Positions 14,797 to 36,108 of a DNA stretch of 64,000 nt are shown one piece after another (position 1 is the first letter of the stretch; the number at the start of each line of letters is the position of its first letter). The stretch spans positions 4,550,959 to 4,614,958 of the forward strand of contig CM067590.1 in the NCBI GenBank assembly GCA_034336665.1, in the 5' to 3' direction. A program made the position numbers and the translations under genes. Source of the stretch: Luscinia megarhynchos. Its lineage: Eukaryota; Chordata; Aves; Passeriformes; Turdidae. The notes under the pieces are model-generated. The model was not told where the DNA came from, did not search any database, and saw only the letters and a program-made list of their open reading frames with translations.

Positions 14797-17700
14797 CTTA
14801 AAACAAGACAAAGAACACAGAAATACAGAGAGGTTAACAGGGTTCCCTCCCAGAGAGGGACAAAGGCTGCACCAGCCCCTGATCCCACAGCAGCCAGGGA
14901 CAAAGGAAACCCTTTGGAAACTCAGCTGATCCTGCTCATTCCTCACAGCCCAGAGGTTTCTCCCTCCCTGCTCCCACCCTGGGGAAGAACAGGGAAGGGG
15001 CTCTGGCTGCTCCATGGCACTCACTGCAAGACTGAGCAGCAAATCCCTCCTGAAGGGCCCAGGGCTGCTGATTCCCCCCTGAGCAGAGGGAGCTGAGCAT
15101 GGATTGGGATCCCTGGCTGCCCATGCAGGCTCCTGCTGCACTGCACAAACACGAATCTGATTTTTGTGGTGCTAAATATAAACCCTGAGCACTTTGAACA
15201 TTTTCAAGTTGGAAATGAAGCAACATAAAGGCCTTGTTTGAAAATAAACACAATTATGGCTTCAGTGGCTTGTGGAGCACCTTTGTGATGGCACCACATC
15301 AAGTCCCAGATGAACACAGAGCTCTTGCACACACTGATGTTTTCTCAGTCTTGTTTTGGAAATCAGAGAGGAGCCCATGGGCCACATTCTTCTGCTGTGC
15401 CACAAGTCAGGCAGGAGGAGGGTTGGGGGAGGAAGATAGGAGGAGAGAATAAATAAGGTGCAACTCTAGAATTAATGCTGATGACACCCTTTGAAGATGA
15501 TGGTTTGTGCCAGAACCTCAGGAACATCAAAGCAACAGCAGTGACTGCTGAGGATCCCTTTCCTGCACTCATTTCTCTGGATAGGAAGGAGTGAGGATTT
15601 CACATGGCAGCACTAATTCTCCTCAGTGACAACTCCAAAGTGCCAGCACTGCACTGGAACAACTTCCATCCTCAGGGCTGCCCCAGCTGGGAACACCCAG
15701 GGACACAGAGGGGGTGACAAACCTGCCTGACCACAGGTGCCAACAGGAATGGGGCTGATTCCAGGAGGAAAGGAAGGGGAGAACCCCCAAAATGTTCTGC
15801 TGCTACACAAGAGGGCTGAGAAAAGTGGACATTCAGGGTTCTCAGGCAAGAGATCAAGAACTTTGTCAAGAGCTTTAAGTGCTAGAAACTGAACAGAGCA
15901 GGTAGGATTAGCTGAAGTTATTTAGAAATACCTGTTCCACCAGCTGGGCTGAAATCAGAGTTTAAACCAGAGTTACTACCTGTGATCCCCCACCTGTTGG
16001 GAGGGGAAGCACCTTTGACATCCCTGCTGCAATAAAAACAAAGGATAAGCTGGAAGCTGAACTCAAAAAAATCTGCAACTCAAGGACATCTTGCTGGGTA
16101 CTGCCAGAATCCAAACCAGAGAATCAACATCTAAAAAGTTATAAGAAGAGTTTTTCTCATCTCATATAAGGAAAGATTTTTTTCTGAATGTCTATATGTG
16201 GACACCATCTCTAAATTGATTTTAAGAGATAATTTTGTCTCAGCCTTATCTATTCTTGTGGTGAACAGCTCCATGGTTGAGTAACCAAGACAAAATCAAA
16301 GAAAACCCACATGACAGGCAACCCTGTTTATTTTATAACAATTTTTGCAAGTCAGCTTCCCTATGGCATCCTCCATACCACCAGTTTCTAAAGTCTCCAC
16401 AGGGTTTTCCTACACTAACAGGGAAAGAAAAACATTGGGAAAACCAGGAACCACAAACACCACAGTGTGCAAGAGAACAGAGAAGCAGAGTAACATGAAA
16501 CGATTTTGAAATGCTAAACTTCATATAAAGGTCTTGAAATCCAACCTAAGTGGCTGTTAGGCCTCACTTGGGTCCAGTTTCACTGTGTGTTTGTCCTGTC
16601 CATGTGGTTAGAAAAGCACTTACAACCAAAATCTCCAGGTTTTAACCTGATATCACCCATGGAAGATGGATACTTTGCAAGCCAGAGCCATTTAACAATT
16701 CAAATGAACCACAGCCCAGCTTAAACACATCTATTTTTGTGTGGCACTGCTTCCCCAGCTCATGCTTGGCCAAGAGTCAAGGGAAAACTTCACCAGGAAA
16801 AACACTGGAGTACAGAAATAATCAGATTATCAACTGTGGCTGGGAGAAAATGGTTCTTTTTTTTCCTCTGGAAGCAAGGCAGTGATTTCTGGATGCTCCC
16901 TCTGACAGGGACTGAGCTGCCTGAGCCCTGCAAGCAGCTCCTTACCCTTGTGCTGGGGCAGATCAATAAATGATGCCCTAAAAGAAGGAAAGAAGCTCTT
17001 TATCCATCAACTGACACAGAGAATCTAAAAAAAATTCCCCCCAAAATCCCACTCAGCTGAGTGGTTTGCAGTCATTTTGGGAGTGAAAGAAGAAGTGGGA
17101 AGTTCTGATGGATGCCTGCTCCAGGCTGGTCACTCAGGGACAAGGGGACACATCCACAGGGCCACACTCAATCTCTTCCTCCAGTGTCCCCTCCCTCATC
17201 CTGCTCCTCCTCTCTCTCAGAAACCTAATCTCCTTAGTGAATAATGAATGGAAGGGGCCATCTGTAACACAGATATTTTCATCTGATTAGACAATGCAGG
17301 AGATGCTTTATCTAACAGGATAATTGGCTCAGCAAAATCGCCTCCAGAGCTGCTGCCTGCATTGCTTCTAAATTTAGAAGGCAGACCAGGTTTTTATTCA
17401 GGTTTTTCAAACAGACACTGCAGGAAAACACTCAGCAGCATCTGATTCCTGTAATTCTTCCTGCTACTGGATGGAAAGCAGCAGGTCCCAGCCTGGGGGA
17501 GGCAGCCAGAGGTACAGGGAGGGTGTGAGTTCATCAGGGAGCAGAGCAGGGATTTGGGCAGGTCAGGCCCCTGTGCTGAGGAGGAGGGCTGGATTCTCAG
17601 CCCAGTGCTGGGCAGGAGGCTCTCTGCTAACCCCACAGAGCCACCAACTGACAGGCAGGATGCCTCATTCCAGCCTCCTCCGTGCAAACACTTGGCTCCC

Positions 17701-17889
17701 AAAAACCCAGCATTTCTGCCTGGAAAAGTACACATGGCTATTTTTAGGTCCCTGTTCTTTTCAAAAATAACCAGAGGCACGAATCCAAACCTCCCAAATG
17801 TGGCATCGTTTCAAAGCCACAGGGGATGTTTGGAGGGTTTTTCAAATGCCAAAACAGCAAATTTCCTGCTGAAATGGGGCAGTGAAAAT

Positions 17890-17957
17890 ATGGGGGGCAA
17901 ATAGCTGGGGGCAAACAAACAGCTGGGGGCAAATAAACAGCTGGGGGCAAACAGCTG
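17890..17957. repeat. Short 21-bp tandem array
   Basis: Three to four copies of AGCTGGGGGCAAA followed by a variable spacer. Confidence 0.8.
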
Positions 17958-18391
17958 GCTGGCTCCTCCTTCCCTGAGAGCACTCCTGGCAGGAAAGCTC
18001 TGAGGTACAAACCAGCTCCTGGGCACTGGAACTCCCACACAAGTCCCTGCTCTGCTCAGAACAGGAAAAGCAGAAAAGCATCCTAAACTCAGGGACTGAT
18101 CCATGCCCAAAACTCAGCAAGACTGAAGCACTTCCAGCCACCAGAAGCTCCTGGGGTTTCCTGGGGGTGCCCATGCAGCCCAAATCCCACCTTTAGGAAT
18201 GCTGACCTGCTTCCTGCTCTTGGTTTGATACTCATTGCCACCTCCTGCTAAAAGAAGCTTTTCTGGAGAGCAGGGCAGGAATTCTGTTATAACAACCCTG
18301 AGTAAATAAATACAAAACTAATCCTGGTTCTCAGCAGAGTCCAACGTGGGACTGCACCCACTGCCAGCTGCCCTGAGCTCAGCCTGGGATC

Positions 18392-18540
18392 CTTCAAGTT
18401 GTGCTTATTTTGTCTCCAACATCTGGAATTTTGGGACTTCACAAAGCATTTTGCAGGGACAAAGCTTCCAGAAAGATAAAGATGCCTGATTTCCATTCCT
18501 GTGTCCTCCAGGTACATCATGAGCAGGTCTGCTCTGTGAT
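18392..18540. repeat. Copy 1 of a diverged 150-bp direct repeat
   Basis: Shares TGTGCTTATTTTGTCTCCAA, CACAAAGCATTTTGCAGGGA and CCTGTGTCCTCCAG with 20285-20447. The identity is not known. Confidence 0.8.
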
Positions 18541-20284
18541 TTCTGCTCTCAGGAAAAGGGAACAACAGGTCACAGGCACTGAGAACTCAACAAAACCCAA
18601 AAAAATTACTGAAAACTTTCTCCAAGGGGAGCCCAGGAAAAGAAGCACTTGCTGCTCAGCAATCTCAGCCTCCTGCCCCAGATACCTGAGATGGCTCCAA
18701 TTCTGAGGCCACATGAGGATATTTACAGTCAGAAACCATGAAAACCCATCTGCCTCTTAATTGCCATGCAGGGTTTTTAATTTGATGGCTGCACATATGC
18801 AGGAATCCCCCAAGAAAGATTCTCTAATTAGCCAGGCCTAATGACCTTCCCAAAATCTCCTGCTTCCTTCAGACAAGTTTACTTGAAAAGAGTGGGGTAA
18901 AGTTAAATTTGGAAACTTCTCAGTTCCATGGGAAGAGAAAGGAGCAGGTGACAGGAGCTGGAGCCAAGGGATGTGCTGGAAATGGGACATTCTAGTCCAA
19001 AAAGCTGAAGTAGATGATGATGATGAAAAGCTCTAGAGGAGGAGGATCCTTCCCTTGGAATGCAGGAGAGAAGAACAGCAAAGAATCTGATTTTCATTAA
19101 ATGAGCAGGAATTGCACATTCCCAGGCAGTGCAGGGGATGTAAAAATTCATTTAAGAGGATTATGAATGACCAACACCTGGAGATCAGGAGCCCCCCAAG
19201 GCAATGCAAGAGGAGCAAATTCCTCCCCCTCCTCTCACGCCCCACATGGACCTTCCCCCTCTCCAGCTGCAGGGAGGATCCAGCTGTGGCTCTGCAGCCT
19301 TGGGCACCCAACACCCCCAGGACACTTTGCCACCTGCAGCTGGGGAAGAAGTTTAATGTGCTTTTATCACCAAGTGACTACAGAACAACTGAGGCTGCAA
19401 TTTTGTGAGGAACCACTGCTCAAGAGGGATTTTTTAAAAATATAATTGTGAACAAAATAGGGTGGAAATACACCTGGACAATCAGGGTTTATTTTAAATG
19501 TTGGCACTGGGCCTTGCTCTCCAGAATTCCTGTCCAGTAACAAGAACAGTCCAATGGGGAAGGCCAGGAGGTGAATTTGAAGGCTGCAGAACAATTTGGT
19601 GAGGTAACAGTGAGAGTTCTCAAACACAAGTTTATTGTTTGGAGAGTTTGGGGGATCCTGGGGTTTTGTTTGTTTACATTCCTAGCAACTTTCCTTCAAT
19701 GGTAATCTGAAAAAATCCTATTGGGAGGATTTGGGGCAGGTTACAAAAACATCAAGAGGTTCTGAGTCCCCTGGACTGCAAAAGGCAGAAAGCACAGAAA
19801 ATATTTCTCAGGAAGGTTCAGCCAGGTGGGAAGGCTGGAGATAGTGAAAAGCTACAGAGATAATAATTTCCCAAGTAAAGAAGGAACTGCTGAGATGCAC
19901 AAACCCAAACAAGCATGGAACACACTGCTAAAGTCAACTTTTCAGCAGAACTCTTTTCAGGGAGAACCCAAAATCCATTTGAATTGGAAATCTCTAACTG
20001 CACTGGGATCTTGGCTGTTAAAGAAACCCAAAAACCCAGCACAACCCTGCAGGCCCAGCTCCAGGATTTACTGCTGCCTTATGCACCAGATTTTACTTTT
20101 ACAGCAAGACAGAACCAGCATCTACAAAGTTCAGCCAGAGCTGCAGGTGGGATCTGAGATTCTTCCCACTGAACTCTTGCCAAATCCTCCCCTCCTCCAG
20201 CACTTGATTCTTCTCAAAACACCAATTTTTCATATGACACTGGAGTGCAATTCACGAGTTGAGCTCTGCTGATGACAGATTATT

Positions 20285-20447
20285 TCAATTTGTGCTTATT
20301 TTGTCTCCAACATTTGGAATTTTGGGACCTCACAAAGCATTTTGCAGGGACAAAGCTGTTTTCCAGAAAGACAAAGATGCTGGGCTTTCAATTCCACATC
20401 TTCCTGTGTCCTCCAGCTGCACCATGAGCAAGTTTGCTGTGTGTTGA
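20285..20447. repeat. Copy 2 of a diverged 150-bp direct repeat
   Basis: Same orientation as 18392-18540, with small insertions. It resembles no family I recognise. It could be two insertions of an old element or a local duplication. Confidence 0.8.
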
Positions 20448-22082
20448 ACAATCACCTACAGCAGATGCTGCTAAGGAGTTCCTAAAGAAAATGAACTGCC
20501 TGGCCAAAGTCTGTTTGATGAATAAAAGCTAAATAAAATCTGCCCTGTGTGCTCACTGTAAAAGCCCAAAATCTGTGTTCAAGTATCACTCCAAGGTGAC
20601 AGGAAACCAACTTTGCTTCAGACAAGAAGTGCTGCAAGTTTTTAACTCTTCCCCAAAAAAACTCCCAGATTGCATATTCAGGGAAATTTTAGTCTAAACA
20701 CTGCAGAAAACAGAGTTATAAAAGCCAAAGAACCTGGCAAAAATAAATAGCTTTGTTTCAATATAGCACCAGACTCTGTCACTTGGAATCTCAATATGGA
20801 AATGCTGCCTAAGGCAAGCAATATGCTTCCAATATTTTAGTCCAAGTTCCTTTGCTATTCCTTAAATTACCCAGCTCAGAAGCAGAGCATCCTCAGGAAC
20901 AACTCCTTTCATGTCATGCCAGCTGGGTGACACAATGGAAAAATGCCATATGGCCACTTCAGGAAAAGTAAAGCATTCCCAGTGCTTCCACAGCAGGAAG
21001 GAATTATCACCCTGCTGCAGACCAGTCCCCCAGCATCCCCTGGAAGGGAATCCCTCTATGCAGGACAGGAATTCCAGGAGGGAAGGGTTAGGGGCAGGTG
21101 GGACCATCCCCTTCCCAGCCTGCTGCCCAAAGGGAGAGCTGGAGCAGCTTCACTGCAAGGTGAGGATCCCAGCAGACAGCAAAGTGGGAAATAAAGGCTG
21201 CTCAGCTCCCAGCTGCCAGTGCTGGGCTGCTGCAGCCACTGGATCACACCATGCCAGGGACATGGCAGGGCTGGCTCTGCACACAAGGGAAGGGAAGGAG
21301 CAGCTCCCCTGTCCTTGCTCACACCTGGATGCAGAAATTGCAACATCTGAGCAGCAACCCAGCTCCCCTGGGGTATTTGGGAATATTCCTGATCCACCCA
21401 GCCTGACCCTGACCATAGCAAAGTGGCAGAAGCAGAAAGAGATGTGTTTTCAAAACTCCCAGTGGGTTCCTTTTGTACATCCATTTCCTGGCTGGAAAGT
21501 GATTAAGCAGAGAGCAGATTTTCTTAATGACAATTACAAAGGGGAAGAAAGGGAAAAGGGAAGGAATGGAACAAGACAGTGCATGGATTTGCACATCTCA
21601 CACCATCCTTAGAGTGCAAAACATCCTCAGAGATAGATAAGCATCAGGAGGAAGATAAAGGAATTCCAACACAACCCTTGTCACAGGCAGGAAGATCCCC
21701 CATGGTGACCCATTTACTCCTCCTGCTCCAGTTCCACCCTCAGAGCATCCAATTCCAAATCCTTCCAAACCAGAACTGATCTCCCACCACCCTCCCCTGA
21801 GAACCATCCAACCTGGTAAATCTCCCTGGAGCTTCCTGCTCCAATCTCCATTCATCCAGAACCTCCCCATCCCCTCCAGAACTGGGCCCAGGTGGCCACA
21901 CCTTCCCCTGCCTGCAGAAGCAAAGCTTCAGCTTTTATTTCCAGCAAGAGAGTTCAGAACCCCAAGGAGGAGCTGCCATACCTGGCAAAAACCCCAATCC
22001 ATAGAGAGAGGGAGGGAAAAAGGGAAAGGGGATTTAACACAAACAGAAGACTCATGGCAGCCCCAGTCAGAACAACAGTTTA

Positions 22083-22595
<513 letters not shown>

Positions 22596-23037
22596 TTAGG
22601 GCCAAGGCAAAGCTGGAATATTCACCCTCCCCTTCCCATGGAAGCTCCATGCTCTAAGAAAAGCCCTTACACTGCCCAGCACTAAAAATAGCCCAGCCTT
22701 ATGTTGTGGTGCATAATCCCACAAGGGTGGGATTAGGGGGTGCTGGCCAGCCTAAGCCCAGGAGCAAAGGCAGGTCTGCTGGGGTCACTGAGGAGGCAGA
22801 AAGCAGCAGGCAAAGCATCCAGAGGGACAATCCTGCTTCCCACAGCAAGTGGGAGTGCTTCAAACTGCACCCAAACACATCAGGGCTGCAGAGCAGAGAG
22901 GGCTCTGCTGTTTTCCATTGTCCAGAGAAGGGAAAAAGGCACAAAATCCCACATCCAGACAGCTCAGTGCCTCACACATCCCCATCAGCACCTTTCCAGC
23001 AGCCTGGCCCCAGCTGATCTTTAGGATTTGGCCCAAA

Positions 23038-23160
23038 TTTGGAGGTGAGTCTCCCTCCCTGGAGACATTCCAAACCCACCTGGACACATTCCTGTGCTGC
23101 CTGCTCCAGGTGACCCTGCCAGGGGTCCCTTCCAACACCAGCTATTCTGTGATTGTGTGA
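23038..23160 (+). mobile_element. CR1 fragment
   Basis: Sense copy with CTCCCTGGAGACATTCCAAA and an end at CTATTCTGTGATTGTGTGA. The left boundary is uncertain. Confidence 0.72.
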
Positions 23161-24261
23161 GAAGCCCAGCAGAAATTCTGATCCCACTGACAACTCAAGC
23201 TGATGGTTGTTGATCAGCTGCTCCAGCAGCAGCTCAACAGAACTCTGTGAGTGACAGGCATGTTTTATGCTCAAAAACACTCCAAAGCTGAGCAGGATAA
23301 CTCAAAAATCCTCAGTATTTTCATGTATGAACTTACATTTTAATTTATTAAAATGACTTCACTAAAACAAATCTGTAACATTCTTCTTCTTTAGGTGCAG
23401 CTTTTCAAATCCTATTGTCCATCTATTATCAGAGATGTGGTGCCACAGCCAATTCAAATTGAAACTCAACCCAACTTCTTGCACAAATATTTGGAGGAAA
23501 ACTGGGCCTATAACAGAAGCACAAGGCTTCACACACTGACACTGCAGCAGCTCCTTGGTTGTTAAATCTGGATGTAACAGGGGAATAATGCAGAACATTT
23601 TGTTCACTCAGTAATCTCATGGAAGAGTTGTGACACTGAAAGTCCCCCAGCAGTGACTACCCCCAATTCTCCATTTGTGGGTCATTCTTTTGTTTGCTGT
23701 TTTCACCCAAGCCTTGTTTGCATGGTGACAGGAAGGGGTGTTAATGAAAGTGAGAATTTCACTTTTCCTTCTAAAGCTGATCTTCAAGTCTAATGATAAA
23801 CACAGAGGGGATTCTTGGCCTTGTAAATGCTCCAAAGTGAAACCAGGATGTTCACACAGAGGGACTGCAGAGCCCTCCAGGTAGAAACTCCCACTCAACT
23901 CTGGGAGAGGGAAACAAAGTGGATTTTTAGGTCCTCGACTGACCATCCTCACCACTGCGTTTATGCATTTTTGCCCACATCACTGAAAAGAAGGATCAAG
24001 GAATTTTATTTATTCCCTCCCTCCATGAGGGATAATTTTCCAGCCTGTTCAGGCTGAATCTGTGTTTTGACAGCTCAGAGGGATCAGTTTCTGTTCAGGC
24101 TACTGAAGGAAGCAATGTTCTGGTGGGAAGACATGAGTGACCTTCCCTGTGTGCTTGTGGCCTCCCAGATCTGCCTTGAACTCACCACTTGTGTGTGTCC
24201 CACTGGCACAGAATTAGAACTGTAAAGAAACCTGACTAAAGAATCCTGACTGAACATCATC

Positions 24262-24485
24262 AAACAATCACAGCCTGGTTTGGCTTGGAAGGGACCTGAA
24301 ATATTTAGTCCCACCTCCTGCCATGGGACACCCCCCACTGTCCCAGGCTGCTCCAAACCCCACCCAATCTGGCCCTGGACACTTCCAGGGATCCAGGAGC
24401 AGCTCTGGGCACCCTGTGCCACCCTCACAGCCAAGAATTCCTTCCTAATCTCTAATCTAAATCTCCCCTCCTTCACCCTCAGGCT
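24262..24485 (-). mobile_element. CR1 LINE 3'-end fragment
   Basis: Antisense copy with GGTTTGGCTTGGAAGGGACC and, further in, TTCCTTCCTAATCTCTAATC, the AATTTCTTCCTAATATCTAATC-like CR1 block. Confidence 0.83.
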
Positions 24486-24864
24486 ATTTTATGGTTTTCC
24501 TCACTAAGCAGTTACACACCAGACACCCAGCACGGGCCTCAGGAGGAACTTGAGGTGGTTTAATAACTGAAAAAGGAGCATCACCACCACAAAAATATTT
24601 AAGATTTAATTGCTTGGTGAATTTATTCCTGGATTTGCTGCATGCTGTGGCCTCTGGGAGCTGCATTAGAGCCATTCCAGATATTTTGCAGGTATTTGGG
24701 TGAAGCTTATACTGTTCAACAAGCCCTGGTATTATTGTTAAAAGAGTTTTCAGGGCCTGAAATCACTCCAGAAAGATGCCAATGCTCCTTCTGAACACTC
24801 CAGACTGGACACTCTTCTTTCCTCAAGCACATCCTTGTACTGCAGGCTGATATTTCACTGCTCA

Positions 24865-25122
<258 letters not shown>

Positions 25123-25271
25123 TCAGAGCCAAGGGCACACAAAATGCAGCAGGTGAGCTGTGGGACTGAGCTGAGGGCACCTCCAGGATCTGCCATTCCC
25201 TGGCAGGCACTGGGCACTCCCAAACCATCCCCACGCCCCTGGTGCTGCTCAGCCCCAAGCTCAGAGTCAGA

Positions 25272-25404
25272 AACCTCACTTAAACCTGATTTAAACCTGA
25301 CCTAAACCTCATTTCATCCTGATTTCAACCTGCTTTCAACCTGCTTTCAATCTGCTTTCATCCTGATTTCATCCTGATTTCATCCTGATTTCATCCTGAT
25401 TTAT
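25272..25404. repeat. 12-bp tandem array
   Basis: Degenerate then regular copies of TTTCATCCTGAT, preceded by TTAAACCTGA-type variants. Confidence 0.85.
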
Positions 25405-25654
25405 TTCTGGGCACAGCAGAGTAAAGGATCTGACATGGGTTGTGACCCAGGGCCCCAGATATGATCTTCTTTAACCTTTCTGGACAAACAATTGTGAGAA
25501 TCTGGGGAGATTTTGTTTCCCTCCAGATGGAAAAGAGTTTCTCAGCTCTGATGTCTTTCTAAAGGTCTCATCTGAACATCAGTCCCAGACAGGAAATTTC
25601 AGTCAGTCCACTGACAAAGGAAGCAGGGGTAAGAAAACCACTGAAAAGCCTGTA

Positions 25655-25965
25655 TGTATATATTTATATATTATTCCATTCTATGTATTTCTATAATTAT
25701 ATTTCTATAATTATATTTCTATCATTTCTATAATTATATTTCTATAATGTAAATTATTGTTTCTGTATTTTATAATGTATGTTAATATATTATTACATAC
25801 TTTTTAATAGTCTATTATTTAATATTTAATTATTCTACAATCTATTATTTTACTATGTATAATATATAAGTATACAATCTTTATATATAACTTTAATATT
25901 TAAAATATACTTTCAAATCTAAAATGTAATTTTTTACAAAACATATTTTCCCCCAAAAGTCCTGT
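25655..25965. repeat. AT-rich low-complexity tract
   Basis: Dense TATAT, ATTATATTTC and TAATATTT words over about 300 bp with almost no G or C. Confidence 0.85.
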
Positions 25966-26675
25966 ATCACACACACTTGTTTGGATTTAAATGTACTAAA
26001 ACTTCAGAACACATCAAGCAGGAGGGGAAATTCTTATTACTCCTTTCCTGTTCTGAACCAGATTTTACCAAGAAAAAGAACATCTTCTTACTCAGTATCT
26101 CTGTTGCACATGTGCTTGAGTCATACCTGGTTTCCTCACCCACTAGACACATCAATTTCCTTTTAAAACTCGAGTCTGTTGCAGTTGTGGGTTAGATTTT
26201 GTGGGATTTCACAACTGTTCAAGTAGACTATAAAAGGTTTTTTGACACACTGACAAGTCAGAGGCAAAAAACCTTCATTTTGAGATTTTACACCAAGTGT
26301 TTCACATGGGAAGGGTCAAGAAATCCCATTTTCAGATAGAAAGGGAATAAAGCAAATCCACTGAACACAGATGAATCCTCAGGAATGCAACTCTATGGGT
26401 CAAACATAATTTTTAACGTTGCTTCTTCACAAGTGTATCCAACAACACCAACACAAACAAATGGGTTTGTCACAAGGGTTTATTGCACTGCAGGCTGATA
26501 TTTCACTGCCACCAGAAAAGAGGTCTGGGGTGTTTGTTTGGTCCATTTAATCCTGGCATAAAAAGCAGGAGCATCTTTGGGGATTATCTAGAAAAGATGC
26601 TTATCCTGTAACACAATCCCTAGTTCTGGGTTACTTCCCAGAACTGTATGGGAATATATGGGGGGTTTAAAGTAC

Positions 26676-28298
<1,623 letters not shown>

Positions 28299-28514
28299 GG
28301 TGCAGCTTTTGGCATTCCCTGTGGAAGCTTTCCTTCACTCTGTAGTCTTTGTGAGAGTGTCAGAAAAAAGCCACGGGGCTTTTCTGTTGTGTTTTTCATA
28401 TTGGGAACTCTCCAGAGGAGAGAGATTAACTTGTGCCACCCCATTCCTTGCTGAGAAGTGGTCGATGCTGGATTTGTGTTCATGGAAACCTCTTTTTCTG
28501 TGGTTATTATCCTT

Positions 28515-28640
28515 GAAGTGTCCCAGGCCAGGCTGGACAGGGCTTCGAGCAGTCTGGGACAGTGGAGGTGTCCCTGCCATGGCAGGGGTGGCACTGGATG
28601 GGATTTAAAGTCCCTTCCAACCCAAACCATCCTGTGATAG
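28515..28640 (+). mobile_element. CR1 LINE 3'-end fragment
   Basis: Sense copy, strongly 5'-truncated, ending CAACCCAAACCATCCTGTGA. Confidence 0.82.
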
Positions 28641-29892
28641 TGCAGAAATCAGTTGCTCTGCACTTTGTCACACTCAATTAACAGGTAATTTCACAGGGGA
28701 TAAAGGGGAATTTAAAGAGATGCAAAAAACAATTGGCAATGTAAAGCACAACAATGAATAGAGTGGGGGTGGGTGTAAAGGTTTGTTCACTCCTTTTTGC
28801 TTTGCTGTCCCCGCTGAAATGATGTTGATGTCAACACAAGAACAGGTTAATTTTGCTCCAGGAGCTGTCACATGGGAGGGATCAGATACACTCAGACAGG
28901 AGTGGCAGTGAAAGAGATGGAAATCAAGCTTCCTTTCTTCTTCAGGAAAAAAAACCCATCCCAAGCATAAAAGTTGTTAAGTTTTAAAAACAAACCAAAA
29001 AAAGGCAATCCCAGGACCTCTCCTAAACATTCCTGTAAGACTCAGATGGGAAGCAAAAAATTAAACCCATCAAGTTTGCCAGTTCAGACAGCAACTGCAA
29101 ATGCTGAATATCTGCTAATATTTGGCTATTAACCAACACAGACATGAAGGTGCCTGAATTCAAATGAGCACAAGTTTTTAAGGCCCAAAAAATTAAGAAA
29201 ATCCCAGCAAAAAAGGCTTGTTGCCATAATACTGCATATTTCAAATAATTTCCATTAGAATAGCAGAGAAACAAATCCACCTATGCTTTCAAATTAAGCA
29301 GAATAGTAACATTATTCATTGTTCATGTTTTGCTTCCTCCAGTTCAACCTTTTTTGGGGGTAAGAGAACCAAAAACTCATTAAATTGGCCTGAAAAGAGA
29401 TTACATTCTACTTTAGCCAATGATCCCACAGGCCAGAGCAGCTGAACTGTGGCAAGGAAATTCCTAAGCCATGGATCACTTCCACAACACACAGGAGAGT
29501 TCATATGGATTATTTAAGTACCCATAAGTCACTGATTTCCCTGTGCAAAAGTCAATCTATATGAGAAATCCCTGTGTTAAATGCAGATAAACCTTTCCTT
29601 CCCCCTAAAGGCAACTCAGCTGTTTCCAAGTGCCAAAATAACAGTGCCAGAAGTGCACAAGGAAGAGCAACAGCTCTGAATTTGGGAACAAAAAGTGGTG
29701 TTTAATTCCCTTTCTTTCTGTAAGAACATCCCTCCAGTACTAACTCCTTGACTGCCCAGGTGTGATCAAGAAGAGAAGTTTAATACCAAGCTCAAGCCCA
29801 CCAAAACTGAAGTGCTGGATATTGCTGATGCTACAGGAGCAGGTAAAATGCAGCATTGAGTGAGCCACAGCTCTCTGCTGCTCCTCACTACC

Positions 29893-34869
<4,977 letters not shown>

Positions 34870-34913
34870 CGAATTGTCTCAATAATTTCATGAGCAGCAT
34901 CGTGGTGTTTGTC
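34870..34913 (-). CDS. DOT1L: DOT1L exon 2 (residues 28-42)
   Basis: Encodes DKHHDAAHEIIETI plus two bases of the next Arg codon, matching the N-terminal helices of the DOT1L catalytic domain. The acceptor is TTTCAG and the donor GTAAGT. The exon is 44 bp, entering in phase 0 and leaving in phase 2, which joins exactly to exon 3. It is too short to stand out as an open frame and was found by homology and splice signals. Confidence 0.95.
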
Positions 34914-35902
34914 CTGAAATTAAACAAAAAAAGACACATCAGGTGCTGTTTGTCAGGAGTTACAGGAATCAGTGCTTTTAAGGATACAGGTGCCAAGCAT
35001 ACTGGGAAAGGAGTCTTTGAATTCCACCCATTAAAGCCATCAAAATGAGCCCTCAGAGAAAAAATAAAACTGAAGCAAATAAATTTTTCAAGTGTTTCTG
35101 ACTGATATGAAGGAATTGTCATTCTACTTATTTCTTTGTCATTCCCTGCAGTCAGGGGCTGTGTGGCTGGGAATTATGTGACAGAAGCTTTGGGGATTAT
35201 TGGGATGCAGCAGGTCCTTGACTGCAGTTCCCAGTGAACAGCTGATTCCCTTGGCCCAGCATCTGGCACAGGCTCCCAGCTCCAGATGGGCAGTGAGAGC
35301 CTTGCCCAGGGATGGCTTTCCAAAACCAAGCATCCAGCAAACAGTGGGAGAGGATGTCAGTGCAGGAAAAACACCCTCAGGGCACACAGAAAAAGGCCTG
35401 GATATGCAGCCCTGCTGATGAACTGGAACCCAAAACACACCAAACCTTGAACATCACACATCCACACCAGGGTGAGACACTGAGTTTGCTGATTTCATTT
35501 GGGAGTTTATTCAGGAGCAACAGAAGCACAAGTGGGTTTAGCAAATTATTACAGATTCATGCTAAAAAGAGGCCTTGGAGCTGCATTTATATGCACCATT
35601 GTACAAAAAAAAATCTATTTTAGGGAAGCCACAGGAGTTCCTTACACACATTGATGTATCCAGCCTGTGAAGCCTTAGTTACCAGAGTCCATCTGCACAA
35701 AGCTGGGGTTATATTTAGACATTTGTTTCTGCAAGTGGCTTTGACCTTTTAATTAGGAGTCTTGTATCTACAGCCCTCCCAGAAATACAAGTGCAAAGGC
35801 TCCCTCAAATCATTTCCCTTGTCTTGTATTGCAGAAATGTCATTTCTGTAGAGTTACCAGGGGAAATTGTGTAGCAAAGGGCAGAGACAGGTAACAAAGC
35901 AG

Positions 35903-36108
35903 AGGGGGAAGGGAGGGAAAGGGGAAAAGGGAAAAGGGAAAAGGGAAAAGGGAAAAGGGAAAAGGGAAAAGGGAAAAGGGAAAAGGGAAAAGGGAAAAGG
36001 GAAAAGGGAAAAGGGAAAAGGGAAAAGGGAAAAGGGAAAAGGGAAAAGGGAAAAGGGAAAAGGGAAAAGGGAAAAGGGAAAAGGGAAAAGGGAAAAGGGA
36101 AAAGGGAA
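35903..36108. repeat. (GGGAAAA)n tract
   Basis: Impure start, then about 26 perfect 7-bp units from 35922 to 36108. G runs are on the plus strand, which is the template strand for DOT1L. Confidence 0.95.
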
